NCBI GenBank assembly: GCA_964531265.1
Contig: CAZHDW010000025.1
Span: 1-23,140, forward strand
Length of the DNA: 23,140 nt
DNA from: Hominenteromicrobium sp964531265
GTDB lineage: Bacteria > Bacillota > Clostridia > Oscillospirales > Acutalibacteraceae
Direction: 5' to 3'
Under the pieces are notes generated by a model. That model was not told the DNA's origin. It searched no databases and saw only the letters and a program-made list of their open reading frames with translations. How positions within the stretch are numbered: position 1 is the stretch's first letter; each line of letters opens with the position of its first letter. A program made the position numbers and the translations under genes. This document shows positions 7,471 through 15,173 of the stretch, in pieces.

Positions 7471-7499
7471 TTGCAATTGTCTGTTTTGTATTTTATAAT
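7471..7499 (+). promoter_or_regulatory. Promoter of the aldo/keto reductase gene
   Basis: TTGCAA (7471-7476), a 17-bp spacer and TATAAT (7494-7499) give a near-consensus promoter with a start near 7506, leaving a leader of about 55 nt. Confidence 0.68.
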
Positions 7500-7519
7500 T
7501 ATACTTATATAAATCCGTA

Positions 7520-7536
7520 CCGTCAACAGCTGACGG
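7520..7536 (+). promoter_or_regulatory. Palindrome in the reductase leader
   Basis: CCGTCA-ACAGC-TGACGG is a perfect 6-bp inverted repeat about 15-30 nt downstream of the inferred transcription start. It may be a repressor site or a leader hairpin; there is no T-tract, so it is not a terminator. Confidence 0.4.
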
Positions 7537-7560
7537 AAAAACAAAAGGGAGGATAAATAA

Positions 7561-8703
7561 ATGAACACAGGTTATCTTGGTGACACAACTCCGAAGCTGG
7601 GCTTTGGTCTCATGCGTCTTCCGATGAACGGTGAAGAGATCGATATGGAGCAGACCATAAAGATGGTCGACCTCTTTATGTCAAAGGGCTTCACGTACTT
7701 TGATACCGCATATGTTTACATCAACGGTAAGAGTGAGGTAGCAGCACGCGAGGCTATCGTAAAGCGCTATCCGCGAGACAGCTTCACACTGGCTACAAAG
7801 CTTCCGCTCTGGGACAATGTTGAAACAGAAGAGGATATGCAGAAGATTTTCGATACCTCCATGGAGCGCGCAGGTGTTGAGTATTTCGACTACTATCTGC
7901 TTCACGCAATGGACAAGGCAAAGTTTGAAAAGGCTGATCGCATCGGCGCTTGGGACTTCCTCTTCAAGATGAAGGAGCAGGGCAAGATCAAGCATGTAGG
8001 CTTCTCTTTCCATGACTCCGCAGATGTTCTGGATGAGGCTCTTACAAAGCATCCCGAGGCTGAGTTCGTACAGCTCCAGATCAACTACATCGACTGGGAG
8101 AGCGATAATGTTCAGTCCCGCAAGTGCCATGAGGTATGTCTCAAGCACAACAAGCCGGTCATCGTTATGGAGCCGATCAAGGGTGGCTCTCTGGCATCCA
8201 TGGCAGAGTCCGCACAGCATTTCCTGACAGACGCAAAGCCGGATGCTTCCGTAGCTTCCTGGGCTGTTCGTTACTGCGCAGGCCTCGACAACATTCTGAC
8301 AGTTCTCTCCGGCATGTCCACAATGGCACAGGTAGAGGATAATGTTTCCTACATGGAGAACTTCCAGCCACTCAGCGAGGAAGAGCAGGGTACACTGAAT
8401 AAGGCCATAGACGCCCTCAATGCTATCCCGACAATCCCCTGCACAGGCTGCCGTTACTGTGTTGATGATTGCCCGCAGCACATCAACATTCCGGAAATCT
8501 TCAAGGCTGTCAACGGCTACAAGCAGTTCGGCAATGCAATAGGCACAGATAAGCCCTATAATCAGGGACATTATGACAATGTGACCAAGGAAGGCGGCAA
8601 GGCAAGCGAATGCCTGCAGTGCGGCTCCTGTGAGGCACATTGCCCGCAGCATATCAGCATTATTGAGGAGCTCAAGAACGCTGCCAAGATTTACGAGGCA
8701 TAA
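7561..8703 (+). CDS. Aldo/keto reductase with C-terminal ferredoxin-like domain
   Basis: A 380-residue cytoplasmic oxidoreductase. Residues 1 to about 270 form the aldo/keto reductase barrel with the complete tetrad Asp48 and Tyr53 (FDTAYVYINGKSE), Lys80 (LATKLP) and His115 (YYLLHAMD). The C-terminal part adds two 4Cys motifs of the [4Fe-4S] type: CTGCRYCVDDCPQ (Cys294, 297, 300, 304) and CLQCGSCEAHCPQ (Cys351, 354, 357, 361). This fused type is widespread in clostridia and presumably couples carbonyl/alcohol chemistry to ferredoxin-like electron transfer; its substrate is not established. The start has GGGAGG upstream. Codons look optimised for high expression, with few rare codons. It is monocistronic with its own promoter and a strong terminator. 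Confidence 0.92.
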   Translation: MNTGYLGDTTPKLGFGLMRLPMNGEEIDMEQTIKMVDLFMSKGFTYFDTAYVYINGKSEVAAREAIVKRYPRDSFTLATKLPLWDNVETEEDMQKIFDTSMERAGVEYFDYYLLHAMDKAKFEKADRIGAWDFLFKMKEQGKIKHVGFSFHDSADVLDEALTKHPEAEFVQLQINYIDWESDNVQSRKCHEVCLKHNKPVIVMEPIKGGSLASMAESAQHFLTDAKPDASVASWAVRYCAGLDNILTVLSGMSTMAQVEDNVSYMENFQPLSEEEQGTLNKAIDALNAIPTIPCTGCRYCVDDCPQHINIPEIFKAVNGYKQFGNAIGTDKPYNQGHYDNVTKEGGKASECLQCGSCEAHCPQHISIIEELKNAAKIYEA

Positions 8704-8730
8704 TTCGAACTCTCTGACTGAAATTACAAA

Positions 8731-8770
8731 AGATCCGACTCATGGCTTACCATGGGTCGGATCTCTTTTT
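8731..8770. terminator. Bidirectional terminator, reductase gene and sugar operon
   Basis: A 15-bp stem with a single G-U pair (8731-8745 with 8750-8764) and a 4-nt loop. A T5 run follows on the plus strand, and the A4 run before the stem gives T4 on the minus strand. It ends both the reductase gene and the operon reading in from the right. Confidence 0.9.
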
Positions 8771-8785
8771 ATATCTCGTTTGATT

Positions 8786-9757
8786 TTACAGAATGAGCAG
8801 AGGTACGTCCTTAATGCAGGCATCTATTGCCGCCGGTGTCGGAAGTGCCGGTATGCCGCCCTTCGCGGTTGCACACATAGAGCCGGAGGCGTTGCCGTAG
8901 ACTGCGGCAGCCTTAAGCTCCTCCGCGGTGATTTCGCCTATGGGTTTTCCTGTCTGCATGAGCTTTGTGAGGAATGCGCCGAAGAAGCTGTCACCGGAGC
9001 CGGTTGTGTCAACAACCTTGGTATCGAATGTGGGCAGAGCCTGACAGCCGTGCTTTGAGCAGACGACACAGCCCTTGGCGCCGCGTGTCACAACGACCAC
9101 CTGAACACCGAGCTTGAACAGCTCAGCGGCGCCGTCCTCTATGCCTTCACAGCCGGTGAGCATAAAAAGCTCCTCGTCAGCGGCCTTAACGACATCCGCA
9201 AGCGGAAGAAGGCTCTTCATTGCATCAATTCCGGTTTCCTCGTCGGGCCAGAGCGGCTGACGCCAGTTGGGGTCATATGCAGTGATAACACCGTGCTCCC
9301 TTGCAAAGCCGACTATCTGCGGAACAGCTGTACGGCCCGGCTCGGAGGTCAGCAGCAAGGAGCCGAAGCACAGCACCTTGGCATTTGCCAGATCTTCAGC
9401 ACAGACCTCGTCAAAGCGGAGCTGTGTGTCCGCTCCGGGATCTCTTCTGAAGCTGAAATCGCGGTCGCCGTTTTCGAAAAGCTGAACGAATGCGAGCGAG
9501 GTCGCCGTATCATCGGAGAAGAGAAGATTCTTCGTATCAACGCCGTTATCCACCAGAGTCTGCTTCAGGAATGTGCCGAACATATCCCGGCCGACCTTGC
9601 CGATGAAGCCGGAGGATACACCGAGGCGTGCAGCCTGCACAGCCACATTTGCCGGGGCTCCGCCCGGATTCTGTTCAAACATCGGTATGCCGGCCGCAGT
9701 TTTTCCTGCCGGGGTAAAATCGATCAGCATTTCGCCGAGTGCATAGAAATCTGCCAT
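8786..9757 (-). CDS. PfkB-family sugar kinase (fructokinase-like)
   Basis: A 323-residue cytoplasmic kinase of the ribokinase/PfkB family, expected to phosphorylate a free sugar with ATP. Signature 1 is NPGGAPANVAVQAARLG (30-46) and signature 2 is DTTGSGDSFFGAF (250-262) with catalytic Asp256. The opening ALGEMLIDFTP matches fructokinases more closely than ribokinases or adenosine kinases. AAAGGAAG precedes the start. It is the last of three genes read leftward, 18 bp behind the GH125 mannosidase gene. In that context fructose (after isomerisation of released mannose) or mannose itself are plausible substrates; this is inference from the neighbourhood, and no isomerase is visible here. Confidence 0.88.
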   Translation of the reverse strand: MADFYALGEMLIDFTPAGKTAAGIPMFEQNPGGAPANVAVQAARLGVSSGFIGKVGRDMFGTFLKQTLVDNGVDTKNLLFSDDTATSLAFVQLFENGDRDFSFRRDPGADTQLRFDEVCAEDLANAKVLCFGSLLLTSEPGRTAVPQIVGFAREHGVITAYDPNWRQPLWPDEETGIDAMKSLLPLADVVKAADEELFMLTGCEGIEDGAAELFKLGVQVVVVTRGAKGCVVCSKHGCQALPTFDTKVVDTTGSGDSFFGAFLTKLMQTGKPIGEITAEELKAAAVYGNASGSMCATAKGGIPALPTPAAIDACIKDVPLLIL

Positions 9758-9775
9758 ATTCTCAACTTCCTTTAC

Positions 9776-11098
9776 TTAAAGAACTTCCGTCTCAACGCAC
9801 TTCATAACGAATTCGCTGAACAGAGAGTTTGACCATGCGAACCACGGTCTTGTGAACTTTGTCGGGTCATCCTTGTGGAAGCCCTCATGCATGAAGCCTG
9901 TGCCTGCATCGCAGTTTGCGAGCATATCGAGCAACTCCTCGCACTCCTCGCGGCTTGTGCTTGTGAGTCCCTGCATGGAAAGGGCGATCGGCCAGATGTA
10001 TTCATGCGGAGTATGGGGGCTGCCCACACCCTTTGCGGCGGTACCCTCAAAGTAATACGGATTTTCGCGGCTCAGCACGAATGCACGTGTGTTCTTGTAG
10101 GTCTCATCATCGGCGCTGCAATAGCCGAGGTAGGGGATGGACATGAGGTTCGGAACATTTGCGTCATCCATATAGGTGTAGTGGCCCATACCGTCCGTCT
10201 CATACACATACATTCTGCCGAATTCAGGATGCTCGACAACGCCGTAGGTCTCGATTCCCTCTCTGATCTGCTCACGGAGCTTTTCCGCACGTGCGGCAAC
10301 GGCTTCATTCTTATAAACCGTACGCATGATCTCCGCTGTGTAGCCGAGTGTAACAACAGCGAACATGTTGGACGGTACAAGGTAGCCGTAAACACATGCG
10401 TCGTCACTCGGTCTGAAGCCGGACCATGTCATGCCGGTCACTGCTACAGGCTCGCCGCGTCCCTCGTGGGTCAGTGTATCGGTCGGCGGACAGTTCTCTC
10501 TTACGAAGAAGTACGGGGATTTTGAGTGATCCTGCTCAGTTTCAAATACATCGAGAATCTTCTCGGTGCTCAGCAGGTACTGCTCATTGAACTGTGAAAC
10601 TCTGCCGGTGGTCTTCCAGAAAAGCCATGCAAGCTGCACTGGGTAGCAGAGAGAGTCGATCTCGTACTTTCTTTCCCAGACCCAATCGCTCTTGAAATCG
10701 GTGGCATCCTTTTCTGCCTCATACGGAGCGTCCGGAGTGTGCTTTATGTAGGTAGCCTCATACTTCGGCCAGCACATTCCGTTTTCCTCCTCGTTGAATG
10801 CGTTTGCGTAGGGGTCAATTGCAATGCACTTGAACTGGCGATTGATAAGACCCTCTATCATATCCGCTGCTGCGGAGTCGTTTGCCGCAACCGGGAGATA
10901 ATGTCTTACCTGTGCGGTTGAATCTCTGAGCCACATTGCCGGGATGTCGCCGGTTATGACAAAGGTATCCTCGACACTGCTGCGCTTAACAGTGGTGTCG
11001 ATGGTGTTCAGATAGCAATCCTTGAACATCTTCTGGATTTTCTCATTTTTGGTGAGCTTTGCGGTGATTTTTTCTGCTTCTGAGTATACGCTGTTCAT
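9776..11098 (-). CDS. GH125 exo-alpha-mannosidase (metal-independent)
   Basis: A 440-residue intracellular glycoside hydrolase of family GH125 (formerly DUF1237). Characterised members remove terminal alpha-1,6-linked mannose from N-glycans or mannans by an inverting, metal-independent mechanism. Family stretches are TFVITGDIPAMWLRDSTAQ (45-63), SGFRPSDDA (226-234, holding the presumed general acid Asp232 or Asp233) and HTPHEYIWP (362-370, with Glu366 the presumed base); the catalytic roles are assigned by analogy with Clostridium and Streptococcus enzymes. No signal peptide, so the substrate must be imported first. It is the middle gene of the operon, 39 bp after the esterase gene and 18 bp before the kinase gene. 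Length equals the usual 425-445. No transporter for the oligosaccharide is in view. Confidence 0.92.
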   Translation of the reverse strand: MNSVYSEAEKITAKLTKNEKIQKMFKDCYLNTIDTTVKRSSVEDTFVITGDIPAMWLRDSTAQVRHYLPVAANDSAAADMIEGLINRQFKCIAIDPYANAFNEEENGMCWPKYEATYIKHTPDAPYEAEKDATDFKSDWVWERKYEIDSLCYPVQLAWLFWKTTGRVSQFNEQYLLSTEKILDVFETEQDHSKSPYFFVRENCPPTDTLTHEGRGEPVAVTGMTWSGFRPSDDACVYGYLVPSNMFAVVTLGYTAEIMRTVYKNEAVAARAEKLREQIREGIETYGVVEHPEFGRMYVYETDGMGHYTYMDDANVPNLMSIPYLGYCSADDETYKNTRAFVLSRENPYYFEGTAAKGVGSPHTPHEYIWPIALSMQGLTSTSREECEELLDMLANCDAGTGFMHEGFHKDDPTKFTRPWFAWSNSLFSEFVMKCVETEVL

Positions 11099-11137
11099 GA
11101 TAATTCTTCTTTCCGGGTAATTTGCTTAGTTTGTTTA

Positions 11138-11944
11138 TTACAGGCTCTTTAAGAAGTCGACGGCAAGGTCGAACCACTTTGCGGCACTGGGTACAAGGTG
11201 ATCGGGGCTGTTTGCGGTCAGCTCATTACAAAGAGAAAGACCGTGTACGCCCTCGGGGAACATGTGAAACTCTGTTTTGATCTTCTTCTCCTGGAGTGCG
11301 GATACCATGAGAATGGAGTTCTCAACGGGAACTGCATTGTCCGTCTGTGTATGCCAGAGGAAGGTAGGCGGTGTGTTGTCGTTTACAGAGTTTTCAAGAG
11401 AATGGTTTTCCTTTTCGCTCTCATAAAGATCGCCGAGCAGGTTTCTGAATGAACCGTCATGTGCGAACGGGCCGGAGGTGATGACCGGGTAGGAAAGTAT
11501 CTGTCCGTTCGGACGGAGTGTTTCCGTATCACACTGCATTGCCTCAGCAACGAACGGACGGCTCCAGAAATTGCCGTAGCTGCCTACAAGGTGTGAGCCC
11601 GCCGAAAAACCTATGGCGAACACCTTATCCGGGTCACAGCCGTACTTTACGCCCTCCTCGCGAACATACTTGAAGGCCGAGGCCAGCTCAAGCAGAGCGG
11701 TGGGGAAGCGTGCCGGTGCTGTGGAATAGCGGACGAGCATTGCATTAAAGCCGGCATTCAGCATACCGATAACTATCGGCTCTGCCTCACGGTCGCTGGT
11801 CATTGCGTAGCCGCCGCCGGGACAGACTATAACTGTGGGACGCTTTTTGATCGACAGCTCGTTTGACGGCTGCTGAAAATAAGTATACATTACCGCATAC
11901 TCAGCCGAACCCTCAACGTTCAGCTTTATTTTTTCGTGTATCAT
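11138..11944 (-). CDS. Alpha/beta-hydrolase, acetyl-xylan-esterase/lipase-like
   Basis: A 268-residue serine hydrolase without a signal peptide. CPGGGYAMTS (41-50) supplies an oxyanion-hole HGGG-like motif, GFSAGSH (112-118) the nucleophile Ser114, TDNAVP Asp202, and EGVHGLS His234. This is the arrangement of the short acetyl-esterase/xylanase-like hydrolases common in gut Firmicutes and Bacteroidetes carbohydrate loci. It may remove acetyl groups from imported oligosaccharides before the GH125 enzyme acts, which is inferred from gene order. I start at ATG 11944, with GGGAG 8 nt upstream; an in-frame ATG at 11959 falls on the ribosome site. It leads the three-gene operon and is divergent from the branching-enzyme gene. 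Confidence 0.87.
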   Translation of the reverse strand: MIHEKIKLNVEGSAEYAVMYTYFQQPSNELSIKKRPTVIVCPGGGYAMTSDREAEPIVIGMLNAGFNAMLVRYSTAPARFPTALLELASAFKYVREEGVKYGCDPDKVFAIGFSAGSHLVGSYGNFWSRPFVAEAMQCDTETLRPNGQILSYPVITSGPFAHDGSFRNLLGDLYESEKENHSLENSVNDNTPPTFLWHTQTDNAVPVENSILMVSALQEKKIKTEFHMFPEGVHGLSLCNELTANSPDHLVPSAAKWFDLAVDFLKSL

Positions 11945-11964
11945 AGTATCAACTCCCAATACTT

Positions 11965-11982
11965 TATCCGAAAAAACGGATA
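11965..11982 (-). promoter_or_regulatory. Operator-like palindrome of the mannosidase operon
   Basis: TATCCGAAAAAACGGATA is a perfect 18-bp inverted repeat (6-bp arms, A6 centre). It lies from about +4 to +21 relative to the inferred start of the esterase/GH125/kinase transcript, where repressor binding would block initiation. The arms do not match an operator class I know. Confidence 0.5.
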
Positions 11983-11992
11983 CATCGCATTA

Positions 11993-12021
11993 AGTATAGC
12001 AATACTTTCGGCATACTGCAA
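11993..12021 (-). promoter_or_regulatory. Promoter of the esterase/GH125/kinase operon
   Basis: On the minus strand TTGCAG (12016-12021), a 17-bp spacer and TATACT (11993-11998) form a good sigma-A promoter with transcription starting near 11986. Confidence 0.65.
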
Positions 12022-12085
12022 CCGAAATTTCATAAATTATCAAATATTGTTGAACTTCAAAAGCGCCGCTTTTTCCCTCAAACGG

Positions 12086-12114
12086 TTGACTAATTTCCCT
12101 TCTAAAGCTATAAT
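12086..12114 (+). promoter_or_regulatory. Promoter of the branching-enzyme gene
   Basis: TTGACT (12086-12091), a 17-bp spacer and TATAAT (12109-12114). The leader would be about 80 nt. It is back to back with the esterase operon promoter, 64 bp apart. Confidence 0.7.
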
Positions 12115-12203
12115 AACTATGAACAAACACAATATGTGAAAAACTTTTTTATACATATTTGACATATATTTGCTAAATTTGAACCGGAGAAAGGACAGTG
12201 GCC

Positions 12204-14201
12204 ATGAGATATAAGATCCTGGAGATCGACCCGCTTTTGGAGAAATACGAAAGCGATATCGAGCTGCGCATGAACAATTTAAAGATCAAAAAGCGTATGC
12301 TCCTGCAGCGCGGCCAGAAGCTCATCGATTTTGCGAACGGTCACCACTATTTTGGCCTGCATCGCGGCAATGACGGCTGGTATTACAGAGAATGGGCACC
12401 CGGAGCAGAGGCCATGTACCTCACCGGAGACTTCAATAGCTGGCAGCGTCACAGTCATCCGATGAAAAATGTCGGTAACGGTACATGGGAGATATTTGTC
12501 CCGGGAGTCGACAGCATCAAAAACGGGCAGAGAATAATGGCCATAGTTGTCCATGACGGCGAAGAGCTTGACCGTATACCGCTGTATGCAAATTATGTTG
12601 TACAGGATCCGAAGACCATAGAGTGGAATGCGGTGGTGCATGCGCCGGAGCAGCCCTTTAATTGGACGGATGACGGTTTTCGCCCCGAAAAACGCCTTTT
12701 CATATATGAGTGCCATATAGGTATGGCACAGGAGGAGGCAAGAATAGGCACATATAGCGAATTTGAGCGCAACATACTGCCGCGTATCAAGAATGATGGC
12801 TATAACGCTATTCAGATAATGGCCATAATGGAGCACCCGTATTATGCCTCGTTCGGCTATCAGGTGACAAATTTCTTTGCGCCCTCTTCCAGATTCGGTA
12901 CACCGGAGGAGCTGAAATCACTTATAAACACAGCTCATCAGATGGGTATTACCGTGCTTTTGGATGTCGTTCATTCACATGCCGCAAAGAATTCCCGAGA
13001 GGGCCTCAATATGTTTGACGGTACCGTGAAGCAGTTTTTCCACAAAGGCCCGCGCGGTGACCACAGTGCATGGAACACAAAGCTCTTTAATTATGCAAAG
13101 CCGGAGGTACTGCACTTCCTGCTTTCGAATTTGAAATATTGGCAGGAGGAATTCCATTTTGACGGTTTCCGCTTCGACGGAGTTACCTCCATGCTGTACC
13201 ACGACCACGGCCTCGGAAGTGCATTTGGAGAATACGATAAATATTTCTCGCTGAATACCGATACCGACTCCGTGACATATTTGCAGCTTGCAAATGAGCT
13301 GATACGTCAGGTGAATCCCCATGCTGTGACCATAGCGGAGGATACCTCCGCCATGCCGGGCCTCTGCCTACCGATATCCTACGGCGGCATGGGCTTTGAC
13401 TATCGCCTTGCGATGGGAACTCCCGATATGTGGATACGCACACTGAGGGATATCAGCGATGACCACTGGGATATGTGGGATATTTGGCTGGAGCTCAGCG
13501 GAAGACGCCCGAAGGAGCCCGTTATCGGATATGTTGAGTCGCATGATCAGGCTCTTGTAGGTGACAAAACTCTCATGTTCCGCCTGTGTGACAAGGAAAT
13601 GTACTGGAATATGGACAGGGCCTGCCCGAGCCTCGTTATAGAGAGGGGCATGGCGCTGCACAAAATGATACGCCTTATCACGCTTTCAATCGGCGGAGAG
13701 GGCTACCTGAACTTTATGGGCAATGAGTTCGGACATCCGGAATGGATAGACTTCCCACGTGAGGGCAATGACTGGAGCTATCAGCACTGCCGCCGCCAGT
13801 GGAGTCTTGCGGAAAACGGATATCTGCGATACAGCTACCTAAATAATTTCGATAACGCCATGATAGAAATGGCAAAGAAGCGAAAGCTGCTCACCGGAAA
13901 GGCCAAACAGCTTTTCATATCCAATCAGGAGAAGACTCTGGTCTATGAGCGTAACGGCTTGGTGTTCGCATTCAATTTCCACCCTACAAGGTCGTATACG
14001 GAGTATTTTGTTACAACACCCACAACCGGAAATTATAAGGTTGCGCTCTCAACGGATTCCAAGGATTTCGGCGGTCAGGAAAGAATATCCGAGACACGCA
14101 CCTACTACGCTTCCCGTAAGGCTGACGGACGTATCGGCTTCAATGTCTATTTGCCGAGCCGCTGCGCAATGGTGCTCCGACCCGTCGGAACACATCACTA
14201 A
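12204..14201 (+). CDS. glgB: 1,4-alpha-glucan branching enzyme, eukaryotic-like GH13_8
   Basis: A 665-residue cytoplasmic enzyme that cuts alpha-1,4-glucan chains and rejoins them as alpha-1,6 branches in glycogen. An N-terminal CBM48-like domain (GLHRGNDGWYYREWAPGA at 51-68) precedes the GH13 barrel. Conserved regions: DVVHSH (254-259), DGFRFD with nucleophile Asp325, TIAED with acid/base Glu379, and ESHDQA with Asp448. The wording of these (DGVTSMLYHDHG, GGMGFDYRLAMG, ESHDQALVGDKT) is that of plant/animal branching enzymes, subfamily GH13_8, rather than the usual bacterial GH13_9 GlgB. ATG 12204 is chosen, 9 nt after AAAGG; GTG 12198 with GGAG 8 nt upstream is nearly as good and adds two residues. 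No other glycogen gene is in view; a GNAT gene follows after 24 bp. Confidence 0.92.
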   Translation: MRYKILEIDPLLEKYESDIELRMNNLKIKKRMLLQRGQKLIDFANGHHYFGLHRGNDGWYYREWAPGAEAMYLTGDFNSWQRHSHPMKNVGNGTWEIFVPGVDSIKNGQRIMAIVVHDGEELDRIPLYANYVVQDPKTIEWNAVVHAPEQPFNWTDDGFRPEKRLFIYECHIGMAQEEARIGTYSEFERNILPRIKNDGYNAIQIMAIMEHPYYASFGYQVTNFFAPSSRFGTPEELKSLINTAHQMGITVLLDVVHSHAAKNSREGLNMFDGTVKQFFHKGPRGDHSAWNTKLFNYAKPEVLHFLLSNLKYWQEEFHFDGFRFDGVTSMLYHDHGLGSAFGEYDKYFSLNTDTDSVTYLQLANELIRQVNPHAVTIAEDTSAMPGLCLPISYGGMGFDYRLAMGTPDMWIRTLRDISDDHWDMWDIWLELSGRRPKEPVIGYVESHDQALVGDKTLMFRLCDKEMYWNMDRACPSLVIERGMALHKMIRLITLSIGGEGYLNFMGNEFGHPEWIDFPREGNDWSYQHCRRQWSLAENGYLRYSYLNNFDNAMIEMAKKRKLLTGKAKQLFISNQEKTLVYERNGLVFAFNFHPTRSYTEYFVTTPTTGNYKVALSTDSKDFGGQERISETRTYYASRKADGRIGFNVYLPSRCAMVLRPVGTHH

Positions 14202-14225
14202 TATATTTAAGAGAAGGATACAGAC

Positions 14226-15041
14226 ATGTCAAAAGAACTGCTTGTATATACAGATGCGGCAGTGCCGCAGGATGCCGATCTGATAGGCGGGGACGATGTA
14301 ATAACGTTTTCTGTTCTGCGTTCAATATTGAATGTAAGCTGCACAAAGACCGTTACAAACCACGAAAGTATCATCATTTGCTACTCAAATCCACCGTTTC
14401 CTGTATGGGTATGGTGTAAGGATCACACCGATCCCGAGCTCATAGCGCAGCTTTCCGATGCCCTGAAGGAGCATTTTCCGGCTGAAAGCGGCTATGCATG
14501 GAATATTTCTGAGGCTCTTTTTGATGTATTAAAGGCGCATGACCCGTATTTTTCCGATATTAAGACGGATATGGGGCTGCTGTCCTACCGACTTGAAGCA
14601 CTGACTGTGCCGACACGTCCGTGCAGTGGCCATTTTGACAAAATCTACGAGTATGATTTTGAGCTTCTGTGTAAGCTCTGGCATGATGCCTGCCTTGAAA
14701 TGGAGGGCATAGATAACAGTGAGGAGTTCTGCCGCGAACGCATCAAGCGCGCATTTGAGGAGGGCTCGCTGTTTACATGGCGCAATGACGAGGGCGAGAT
14801 CCTTGCCATGGCCTCACGCAGTGATGCTCCTCCGTTATCCAAGGTCATATGCGTGTATACGCTTCCCGGGCACCGCAGAAACGGCTATGCAATGCACCTT
14901 GTCCATGATGTGTGTGCCGGTATAATAGAGGATGGCTTGACAGCGATACTGTATACAGATGCAGGGTATGAGGCTTCCAATGCCTGCTACAGAAAGATCG
15001 GCTTCAAGGAGATAGGTTCCCTTATAAAGGTCGCAAAATAA
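14226..15041 (+). CDS. GNAT-family N-acetyltransferase
   Basis: A 271-residue cytoplasmic protein. The C-terminal 140 residues are a GCN5-related acetyltransferase domain: ILAMASRSDA, then the acetyl-CoA loop VYTLPGHRRNGYAMHLV (about 210-227, with the R/Q-x-x-G-x-G/A pattern as RRNGYA), and the closing ASNACYRKIGFKEIG. The N-terminal 120 residues form a separate divergent domain (WVWCKDHTDPE, then a helix-rich part) seen in two-domain clostridial GNAT proteins. The acceptor substrate is unknown. AAGGA precedes the start. The 24-bp gap after the branching-enzyme gene, with no terminator, indicates co-transcription, but no functional link to glycogen is evident. Confidence 0.88.
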   Translation: MSKELLVYTDAAVPQDADLIGGDDVITFSVLRSILNVSCTKTVTNHESIIICYSNPPFPVWVWCKDHTDPELIAQLSDALKEHFPAESGYAWNISEALFDVLKAHDPYFSDIKTDMGLLSYRLEALTVPTRPCSGHFDKIYEYDFELLCKLWHDACLEMEGIDNSEEFCRERIKRAFEEGSLFTWRNDEGEILAMASRSDAPPLSKVICVYTLPGHRRNGYAMHLVHDVCAGIIEDGLTAILYTDAGYEASNACYRKIGFKEIGSLIKVAK

Positions 15042-15095
15042 TGCGGCCGATGCAGAGCTGCCATGGTACAAGCCCAATACGGCGGCAATAAACCG

Positions 15096-15150
15096 AATAA
15101 AAGAATCTCCCGATGCAGAGGACAAAGCTGCATCGGGAGATTCTTTTATT
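15096..15150. terminator. Long bidirectional terminator, GNAT gene and tsaD
   Basis: A perfect 23-bp inverted repeat (15096-15118 with 15128-15150) around a 9-nt loop. The arms end in A/T-rich tracts so that either strand shows a GC-rich stem followed by TTCTTTTATT. It separates the convergent GNAT and tsaD genes. Confidence 0.92.
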
Positions 15151-15173
15151 GAGAAAATATAACCGAACGGGTG

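Noticed and set aside
7681..8652. A 323-codon open frame antisense to the aldo/keto reductase gene
   Set aside because: Shadow frame with Leu/Cys-rich low-information sequence and no start signal; the sense strand encodes a complete tetrad and two Fe-S motifs.
12159..12187. A second branching-enzyme promoter starting at TTGACA 12159
   Set aside because: The sequence 17 bp further is AACCGG, not a -10 box, and it overlaps the ribosome site; the promoter at 12086-12114 is far better.
12198..12203. GTG start for the branching enzyme
   Set aside because: Possible, since GGAG is 8 nt upstream, but ATG 12204 also has a suitable AAAGG; the choice is close and changes only two residues.
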